NCBI RefSeq assembly: GCF_022539665.2
Contig: NC_081340.1
Coordinates: 5,765,357 to 5,829,356 of the forward strand
Source: Daphnia carinata
Taxonomy: Eukaryota; Arthropoda; Branchiopoda; Diplostraca; Daphniidae
Direction: 5' to 3'
Length of the DNA stretch: 64,000 bases
In this document: piece after piece, positions 55,101 through 64,000 of the stretch
Layout: each line of letters opens with the position of its first letter
Numbering within the stretch: the stretch's first letter is position 1
Notes under the pieces: model-generated
Databases searched by the model: none
What the model was told of the DNA's origin: nothing
What the model saw: only the letters and a program-made list of their open reading frames with translations
Translations under genes and position numbers: made by a program

Positions 55101-56050
55101 CTGTGTTTCCATCAGCTTTCTCAACAGATAATTCCATTTGCTGGAGCGGCGCGGATGAGGTCGAAGGGTTTCACTGGCTCCATCAAAACTTCTATATGCA
55201 GCCCGTACCTTATAATCGTTCCAATCCCTCACCTGATTTCTTTTCTTTTTTTTTTACCTGCATCGTTTAGGATTTTCTGTTTTGTTTTTTTCCTTTTCTG
55301 TCTAAATGTCAGAGCGAATGTAGCCGGTAGACATTTAAAGTAAACACCGGTGATTATGACGTCATAAAAAAAAAATGTTTATAGGAAAAAAGGAGGGAAA
55401 TGACTGGAATTAGCAATGGTTTGGCGTCCCAAACACAAAGTGGAATAAATAACTAGCTATGGCGAAGAGGGGGAAAAATATCTTGTTGGTGTTTTTTTTT
55501 TTTTTTTTTTTTTTGGGTGTGGGCAGGCTTTAGAAAAAAAAAATGTCCAAAACACACACACACAAAGACCGGCGTTCAGATAGGAATGTCCGTTGCAACT
55601 AAGCTCGAAAAATAGAGATGTTCTAATAGTTTCAACATGAGCATTGAATAAATAGGGAAAATAAAAAAAAAAACTGATAAGCCCGAACATAAGTGCGCCA
55701 TTTGATTTGATATATTATCTTTCGGACAACACTCGTGCATGACGAAACCATTTTAAAATTATGTACACATTCTTAACAATCTTTTTTTTTTTTTTTGGTT
55801 CCTTTCGGCATAGATACGCGATGGCGATAAGATCAAGACCTGCCGTGGTCAGGCAACCTGATGTACGTGGTACGATTGTAGGCTAGAAGTAGAGAGACGC
55901 AGCCGGAGAAGAGACACACGGCCCTGCTCTACACGCAAACGACAAAAAAAAAATTGAAAAACACGGAAGAAAAATAATCACGAGATTGAAGAAGACAAGC
56001 AAAGACCCGTTTAAAGCGTCTGGGATCATCCGGTAGCCGCGGATCGGGCG
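50114..56050. other. low-complexity 5' region of the karst gene
   Basis: About 5.9 kb with no believable protein-coding gene. It holds GT/CA microsatellites (about 50872-50886, 51369-51390, 52329-52346, 53200-53211), long T runs (about 25-30 T at 51905-51938 and many of 12-20) and some A runs (about 27 A at 52150). The stretch 50930-51229 is GC-richer and ends in a donor (CGTTCTCCAG|GTAAAA), so it is a candidate first, mainly untranslated exon. It would contain ATG 51205. A later acceptor CATAG at about 55815 would then begin the exon carrying the start codon. Confidence 0.45.
55820..55885 (+). promoter_or_regulatory. upstream ORF in the karst 5' UTR
   Basis: A short ORF (MAIRSRPAVVRQPDVRG..., ending TAG) lies just after the acceptor-like CATAG and about 165 bp before the main start. 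It is out of the way of the main ATG, so it might lower re-initiation. This is inference. Confidence 0.3.
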
Positions 56051-57069
56051 ATGACCATGTCGCAACGTGAGGACGTGCTCAAATTTGAGCAAGGTCGCAT
56101 CAAAGTTTTACAAGAGGAGCGGCTACACATACAGAAAAAAACCTTCACCAAATGGATGAACTCGTTTCTTACCAAGGTAAAAAAAAAAAATTAAAAATCG
56201 ATTTCCTATTTTTCGAAAAAAAAATTTCCCTTATCTTTACTACCCTGAACCCCGTACCGCCCTTTTGCCGAGAGAGGGCTCTTATCGAATCATCCAGGCT
56301 TGTCCCTTTCCATCATGTCTAAATGTTACGTAGCAAATGCGGTCAGATTCTGTGAGAGAAAAAAAAAAAATGAGAGAGAGAGGAAATGTAATCATGGGCA
56401 AGGCACCGTGACGAGCGTGATTGGTCTCATCTCTTATGGTTAACATATTGTCCTGGACACACACACACACGTAAATTACACGAGTACCATTAGAACGTTA
56501 TGAGACAAGTATTTCTTCATCTCTCTTAATTCTGATGCCTTTTTCCCCTACCCTCCTACACTCACAGTTTTAAAAAAATTTAATTATTATTATGTGTTTT
56601 TTTGTTTTGTTTTTTATCATTGGCTCAAGCCCAAGTGTGTTTCAGTTAAAGATAAAGGATGGCGAGATAAGACGTGCCGACTCAATTAGTTTCGTCTGGC
56701 ATTTCAATCCTAAAATGCGATTATTAGACGTTTCTTAATGTGTTACTTAGTATGTGGCGTAAGATGGCGCTGTCGAAAGTCCTATTTCTTTAATACCCTT
56801 AAAGTAATTTAGAATTATATATGAAAAAAAAAAAAAGTTTTTTATTACACACACACACACGGGTCAAAACCGACAGGGTTTCTTTGACTGATAACAACAA
56901 TACCACAGCAGCAACAACAACACGAAAAAAAAAAAAACTAGAAAAGATAAAACAACCTCGGGCTGCGGGCTCCGTTATTGTTCGTGATCGTGACATGTGA
57001 TGGACTAGGCATTCCGTTCTTCGTGTTTTTTTTTTTTTTTATTTTGGATTATGCATTACTATAAAATTC

Positions 57070-57107
<38 letters not shown>

Positions 57108-60100
57108 TTCATTGGCTGAATGAAATGACGGCTGACTGACTTGTATCTTACCTTGACGCCTTTGGATAATTGGCGGTTTTCTGATTCCTTCTTTTTTTTT
57201 TTCATTTCCATCTGGGCCGACGATGATGATGCATGACAGGCGCGTATGGAGGTGGAGGACCTGTTCGTGGACCTTGCCGATGGCAAGAAACTTCTCAAGC
57301 TGCTGGAGATTATCTCGGGCGAGAAGCTAGCCAAGCCCAACAATGGCAAGATGCGAGTTCACAAGATCGAAAACGTCAACAAAAGTTTGGCCTTCCTCCA
57401 CACCAAAGTTCGTCTTCTTTTTTCCAGAGGCGTTTTTTTTTTTCTTTCTATTTTTCAAGTTGTTTTATTTTCATTCTTATTTAATCTTATCTTTTTTTTT
57501 TCCGGCTTCGTCATTATTAGGTGCGCCTGGAGAGCATTGGCGCCGAAGACATTGTCGATGGCAACCCTCGTCTCATTCTGGGTCTTATGTGGACCATCAT
57601 TTTACGATTTCAAATCCAGGAAATCGAAATCGAAGTGGTAATGAAAATTGAGACGTCCTAACAATGCGACATTATTTTAAAAATAATTTCAAACAGGACG
57701 AAGAAAATGAAAGTTCTGAAAAGAAATCGGCCAAAGATGCGCTGCTTTTATGGTGTCAGCGCAAGACGGCCGGTTACGAGTACGTCAGCATCCAGGATTT
57801 TTCAGGATCGTGGAGAAGTGGAATGGGATTCAACGCCTTGATTCACTCACATCGACCAGACATTATTGATTACAATCGACTGGATCCCAACGATCATGTG
57901 GGCAACCTCCAGTACGCCTTTGACGTAGCTGAACGCGAGCTGGGCATCGCGCCCCTCCTAGACGCAGAAGACGTCGACGTGGCCCGGCCTGATGAGAAGT
58001 CGGTCATCACCTATGTGGCATCTTATTATCACACCTTTGCCCGCATGACCAAAGAGCAAAAAGGAGGCAGAAGGATAGCCAATGTAAATTTTGCAATTTG
58101 TTTTCATTTCACGCCGTGCACGACATGAATCTCATTTGAATTTTGTATAGATTGTTGGTCAAATGATGGAAGCCGACCGACTAAAAGAGAACTACATCCA
58201 GCTGAGCAGTGACCTGCTCGAATGGATCCAACACAAGTTGGTACAATTGGACGATCGCAAATTTCCCAATACAATAGAAGGAATCCAGGGTCAACTGCTG
58301 GACTTTAAGCAGTACCGCACCGTGGAAAAGCCTCCAAAGTAAAATCGGGACTTCTTCTTGCTCTTTTGAATATCGTGTCACAAGTCATTGTAATGCCCTT
58401 TTTCGTCACCAGGTATAAGGAGAGGAGTGAAATTGAAGCACTCTTTTTCGCCACCAATACACAGCTGGCTACGCTAAGGCAGCCCAGCTTCATCCCACCG
58501 GAAGGCGTTAGTCTTTACGCTCTTCAAAAGGCGTGGGACGCGTTGGAAAAAGCCGAGCACCGACGAGAAGTTGCGCTGCGAAACGAATTGCTCAGGCTGG
58601 AACGGCTAGAGCAGCTGGCATACAAGTTTGAGCGAAAAGTAAATGATGTTTTTTTTGTTTTTTTTTTGCATTTATGCGTTGTCACGTTCTTCGCTTACGA
58701 ATAATATTATTTGTCATTTCACACAGGGATTGCTGCGAGATGGCTATCTCAAAGAAATGATTCAAGTATTGTCCGACCCACGCTATGGCAGCAACCTGAC
58801 GCAGGTGGAAGCCACCGTCAAGAAACACGAAGCCATTTGCGCTGATATTCTATCCAGAGTAGGGGTTTGGAGTCTTCTTCTTTATTGCGTGTCAAATGAC
58901 ATCGTGTTTTTATATTGACCTTTTGAGAGAAAAAACAAAAAAACAAACAAAACAAGTGTTTTCCTTAACTCTTGTAGAAAGAGCGGTTCCTTCACCTGAC
59001 GACCATGGCCGCCGAACTGGAGAAGGAAAATTACCGTGGCAAAGATCAAATCAACAAACGCGAAAGAGAAATTTTGACTCGATGGGACGAACTACTAGTT
59101 CTGCTTGAACGACACCGACTCGCCTTACAATCAGCTAGCCAACTTATGTCCGTCATGAGAGACTTGGATACGGTTGCTTCGACCATTAGAGATTTAGAGG
59201 TTTTGCAACATGTCCCTCAAACAATGAATTATTTAAATGAAAGGCTTTCTTTTTGGCATTGATTAGGAAAATTTCAAATCGGAAGACGTCGGTCGTCATT
59301 TGTTGGCCGCCGAAGATTTAACACAACAGCACCATATTTTCGAGTCGCAAATTGCTGCCCTGGGTGACAACATCCAACGTCTTAACCGACAGACACAACA
59401 GATTCTCCAGGGAGTAGACACTGTGGCCGTCCAGCGGGAAGGCCCAACCCTGAAAATCAAAATCGACGACTTGAACAAAGATTACGACAGGTTAATATAC
59501 TTTTTTTTTTTTTTTTTTTTTTTTTTCTCTTGGTGCATCATTTTAATGCATCCATCTTATTTTGAATATTTGCCAATGACGTCATTGTTTTGTTTTTCCC
59601 CCGCAGACTCAAACAGCAAGCGAAAGCTCGACGTGGGCGTCTCGAGGATGCCAAAGCACTCTTCCAATTGTGGGAGGATCACGAAGAAGAGGAGGCTTGG
59701 TTAGTGGAAAAGAAACGCATCTGCCAGACGGGTATCATCGCCAAAGATTTAAGGGCCTTGATTAGCCTCCAGCAAAAGCACAAGGTACTGCATCCCGGTG
59801 CAATCCATCATTTTTGTTTGGCGTCCACTATCTAAATATTCACTGTTTTTTTTTTTTCCGCGCTTCCAACGAAAAAAAAAAAAAACAACAACAGGCGTTG
59901 GAAGACGAATTAAAGCGCGATGGAACAAGGCAGAAAAGTTATGCGAAGCCGGACGCGAATTGATGGCTGCCGGACATCCCCAATCCAACGAAATTGCTGC
60001 ATACATCGACAGTCTACAGAAGCACTGGAAAGAATTACGCGTATTGGTTGAGCAACGGAAATCGCGTCTGGAGGAAGCGGCCGAAGCTTATCAGGTATTG

Positions 60101-63100
60101 TACCACAACAACTTCAATGGATGTGATCAAATAATTTTTTTTTGGAATTTCATTAAACTCCCGTACAGTTTTACGCGGATGCCAACGAAACCGAATCATG
60201 GCTCAGGGAAAAAATGCCTTTGGTCCGCTCCACCGATTGTGGCGAGGACGGACCTGGTGCCCAGGCTCTGTTAGCTCGCCACAGAGATCTAGAGGGACAG
60301 ATCCGGGCCTATGAAGGAGATATTCAGAGCCTCAACACGCAAGCAGATCGTCTAGTAGCCAGCGGTGTCACATCGCTGGCCATCGGAGGGTCGACCAAAC
60401 AAGGCATGGAAAACGGCTCGGCCAGAGGAGAGCCGGACGGTGAATGGGGAGAAGAAATCCGTATGGTACCCGAAGAGTACTCTGAAGAAGAGTCTTGCGA
60501 GCGTACCGAATACCGGACAGTGACCGAAGAGCGTCTAGTTCCCCAAGTCAAGGCCATCTATGCGTTTGAAGGACAGGGCATGACGATGACTAAAGGAGAG
60601 GTATGCTCAGTATAATTAAATATGACACACGCTCGTGAAACGGCTTGACTCATCGCTTATCATCGTCTATTTGTTTTGCTTTTCAAAAAAAAAAAGGTTT
60701 TCTTCCTCCTAAACAAGACCAACGACGACTGGTGGCACGTGCGTAAAGCATCTGGAAAAGACGGATTCGTGCCCGCTAACTATGTCAAAGAGATTGAGGG
60801 CAAGCGTATCCCCGTTCAAGTCCGTCAGCCTTTTACGGTTAAAGACGTCCGACGGGTCAAAAAGACGCGTATGGCCAAGAAAACGGTTCCTGTTCGGAAG
60901 CCAAAACCCCCTCCGAAAGCAACAGGTCCTTTTTTCAATAAAAATAATTCAATTTTTGAATTTCATTTCACACACTTTTTTTTAAATTATAGCGACGGAA
61001 ATCGAGTCAGTAGCCCAACGTAAGAAGAACATTAATGAGTCTTATGATGAAGTCGTTCGACTGGCCAAGGTGAGCCCCTTTTTTATATAAATCTGTGCGC
61101 TTATTGTAAAACAAAAACAAAAACAAACAATGAACTTATTCAATCATCAAGAAACGCCACACCGATCTCGAGAACGCGATCCTGCTCTTCGCCTTCAACG
61201 GCGAATGTGATGATTTTGATAAATGGTTGCAAGAGAAAGCGAAACAACTGAATGCCGACAACCGTGGCGACACGGTCGATGCCGCCAAGCGGAAATTCGA
61301 GGTACACAACAACGAACAAACTAAACCGGTTTTAGTGTTACACAAAAAGACACACCTATGATAATCTAATCTTTTCCCTTTCACATTCCAAACGTGCAGC
61401 AAATCGTGACAGACTTATCAGCAAGTCGTAGCCGCTTGGATGGAATTGATAGACGAGCCGACGAGCTACTGGCCGTCAAAGCAGCTTCGCCTGCCAACAT
61501 TCGCGCCCGCGTCAAAAGCATTCATGACCGGTCAGATGCCATCAACAAACTACGTCAGGCCAAAGAACGTAGCCTGCAGGGAGCCAATAGGTATGCGTTG
61601 GAGATTATTTAAATGAGATAGCAGCCAGTTTTTGAAATATCAATTGAATCTTAGCGTGGAGCTGTTCCATCGGACGTGCGCGGAAGCCTCGGAATGGATG
61701 GAAGAGAAAATCACTAAATTGGACACGGAAGAATTGGGTCGTGATTTGCAAACGGTTCAGGCCTTGCAACGAAGGCACAAGAACCTCGAAAGAGAATTGG
61801 CACCGCTCGAGGAAAGGGTCAATCGAATAAATCACCTGTCAGCTTCGTAAGTCGAATAGCGAACTATGGATGCCATGTTTGATTTAATCATACCTTTTTT
61901 AATGCTAATCAAGGGTCACGGCCTCTTACCCTGAAGAACAATTGGCCGTCAAGACACGGCAAAAAGAAGTGCAGGCTCTTTGGGAACAAGTCAAGGTATA
62001 ATTCGTGATTTATTTTAATAAATTTAAGGTAAGCAGATGAATTGAAATTCGATCCTCTTTAGAGCAAAGCTGTAGATCGAAGATCCCGTCTCGAACAGGC
62101 CGTAGGCCAACAACTTTTCCTTAAGGAAGCCAAGGGCCTGGTGAGAACATTTTGATTTCATGTAATTCCATTTGAGGTTAACCATTTCCTTTGCCCGTTC
62201 AGTTGACTTGGGTTGCGGACGTCAAAGAAAAGCTGAACGCAGGTGAAGCCGCTCGCGATGTGACCACTGCCGAATTATTTTTAAAGAATCATCAGGACTT
62301 GTGTGATGATATCCGCGCTCATCAAGACGAGTACGTCATTATTCTTCGTCTTTTATTCAAATCAATTCTTTATCTTTTTGATTGTTTTAGTTTCGATTCG
62401 TTGGCGAATCTTGCAAGTAAATTGCCAAACAACAAGGAAGTTCGTGAGAAAGCCCAACAGTTGGATGAAGAACGAAAAGCTTTGCAACGAGGATGGCAGC
62501 AAAAAGATGATTTTCTTCGACAGACGTTTGATTTGCAAATTTTCAACAAGGAAGCAGATCAAATTGATGCCGCCTCTTCATCGCACGAAGCCTTCCTAGA
62601 ATTTTTCGATTTGGGCGTACGTGTAAATACGTTGCTGTTGTTTTTCAAGCAATTCAACCTTTTTGTTTTTACTTGTTCCATTCGAATAGTCATCACTAGA
62701 TGACGTGGAAGCTCTTCAGAAAAGACACGAAGATTTCGAAAATTCATTGGCCGCCCAGGATGAGAGACTCAAATTGTTTAGCGAAGCCGCAGACAGGCTC
62801 ATCACCGCTAAACATTACGATAGCAAAAAGTACGATTTCTCTTTTTTATCATTAAAATTACAAATGAAATTTAAAAAAAATGCCCAACATTTCTGTAGCA
62901 TCAATGAACGAAGGAACAATGTCGTTAAGCGACGCGATAACGTTAAAAACGTTTCGGCAAAACGAAAAGATGCGCTGGTGGCGTCTCACACATTCCAGGT
63001 TTGAAACGTCATACATCGACACGAGATTTAAAATTAATGCTGGACCGTTTGATCTCGTAGGAATTTGTGGCGTCCATTGACGATTTGCGTTCATGGATGG

Positions 63101-64000
63101 CCGAGAAAAGCCGTACCGTCCAAGATGAATCTTACAGGGACCTGACTAATTTGGAAAGAAAATTACAAAAGCATGAAGCCTTTGAACTTGAATTGCGCGC
63201 CAATGAGGGTCAACTACGATCCATCAATAAGGTAACCGGTTTTTGCAATAACGGGAAGGAAAACCGGTATATTTAATAAACAACCAATAATATTTATTAT
63301 TTTTCCCACCGACGGACTGTAGACTGGACAAAGCATGTCGAGCAAGAATCATTACAGGAAAGATGACATTGATCGGATGCTCGATGCTATGAACGATCAA
63401 TGGGATGCCCTTGTGTCGGCTTCGCTTGATAAGGGTCGAAGACTTCGTCAAGCCGCTAATCAAGTGGCTCATAACAAGATCCTAGAAGACGCTAAAAGTA
63501 AACTTGATGAACTGCATTCTGAAATCAACCAGGACGACGTCGGTGACGACCTCCGCAGTTGCCGAGAGCGACTCAAGAAGCAGCAAACGCTTGAGAATGA
63601 CGTGTCGTCCTTGGACCAAAAGATCAACGATTTGGTTATGGCTGGTGAAGAGATGGCTCAAGACGGACATTTTGATGCCGAGAGTATCCTGAGCCAGGGA
63701 CAGACATACAAGCGACGACTTAGTGCATTCAAAGGTATTATTTGAATAGGACGATTTGGCTGATGTACTGGATTGATGACGTGTAATTTTTTAAAATGCT
63801 AGATCCGCTAACGCAGCGCCGTGAAAAGCTGGAAGAGGCGCTGCGCTTCCATACGTTCAACTTTGAAGTGGATAATGAATTGCAGTGGATCAGGGAAAGA
63901 GAACCAGCTGCCCGTTCAGAGACGCTAGGCCAAGATTTGCATACTGCGCAATCGTTGGACAAGAAACATAAGAAATTAGAGGGAGAACTAACTGGCCATC
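56051..64000 (+). CDS. kst: karst, beta-heavy spectrin, N-terminal part (continues past the window; one frameshift)
   Basis: This is apical membrane-skeleton spectrin that crosslinks actin. Exons: 56051-56176, 57240-57407, 57521-57637, 57697-58083, 58151-58338, 58413-58638, 58727-58858, 58978-59199, 59267-59490, 59607-59784, 59895-60094, 60169-60600, 60697-60925, 60993-61069, 61152-61301, 61400-61590, 61655-61846, 61914-61995, 62063-62140, 62203-62330, 62391-62616, 62690-62829, 62899-62998, 63061-63231, 63323-63734, 63804 to the edge. About 1658 codons of a protein near 4100 aa are visible. The N-terminus [13 protein letters not shown] begins two CH domains (second: [12 protein letters not shown]). 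Spectrin repeats follow. The SH3 domain (AIYAFEGQG...NDDWWHV...GFVPANYV, about 850-900) marks beta-heavy spectrin. Exon 11 needs one extra base near 59915 to keep frame. ATG 56057 is an alternative start. Confidence 0.92.
56177..57239 (+). other. karst intron 1
   Basis: This intron of about 1.06 kb separates the start exon from the first CH-domain exon. It contains T runs (about 27 T near 57073-57102), a short CA tract near 56459-56471 and no exon-like sequence. Confidence 0.6.

Overview
The window is eukaryotic nuclear DNA from an arthropod, most likely a branchiopod crustacean of the Daphnia type. The pointers are many short introns (about 50-120 bp), genes packed close together, a lola-type BTB/zinc-finger gene, a beta-heavy spectrin with an internal SH3 domain, and an opsin that resembles Opn5. 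The species is an inference. Gene names rest on protein patterns I recognise, and exon borders were traced by hand from GT/AG sites and reading-frame phase.

Layout, left to right. 1-3580 is a decayed region. It holds three degenerate tRNA-like elements (about 145-458) and three tandem, heavily mutated copies of a piece of the neighbouring RNA polymerase III gene (about 1165-3345). 3584-8840 (-) is the largest subunit of RNA polymerase III (RPC1/POLR3A) in 17 exons, with one in-frame TAA at 4803-4805. 8841-11479 is the divergent intergenic region. It carries two near-identical copies of a repeat of about 115 bp with three stem-loops, two copies of an 18-bp palindrome, and a short GC-rich tandem repeat. 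11480-15014 (+) is a BTB/POZ plus C2H2 transcription factor of the longitudinals-lacking type. 17379-24573 (+) is an opsin of nine coding exons that best resembles neuropsin (Opn5); it keeps the retinal lysine but has FRF in place of the (D/E)RY motif. 25968-29685 (+) is WASH-complex FAM21/WASHC2, tail to tail with 30043-31879 (-), the branched-chain alpha-ketoacid dehydrogenase E1-alpha subunit (BCKDHA).

31880-40830 holds no protein gene I can support. It is rich in homopolymer T and CT repeats and probably contains the promoter and 5' exons of the next gene. 40831-48520 (+) is a SIPA1L-type Rap GTPase-activating protein with RapGAP and PDZ domains and a C-terminal coiled coil. It is tail to tail with 49441-50113 (-), a Siva-like zinc-binding protein. 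50114-56050 is low-complexity 5' sequence, followed by 56051-64000 (+), the N-terminal part of karst (beta-heavy spectrin), which runs off the right edge. One missing base near 59915 breaks its frame as given.

Most genes are unrelated housekeeping or cytoskeletal genes. I found no operon and no new multi-gene system. The points most worth a second look are the paired three-hairpin repeat, the decayed tandem duplicates beside RPC1, the two single-base lesions in otherwise well-conserved genes, the unusual opsin, and a FAM21 stop codon that lies inside a perfect splice donor.
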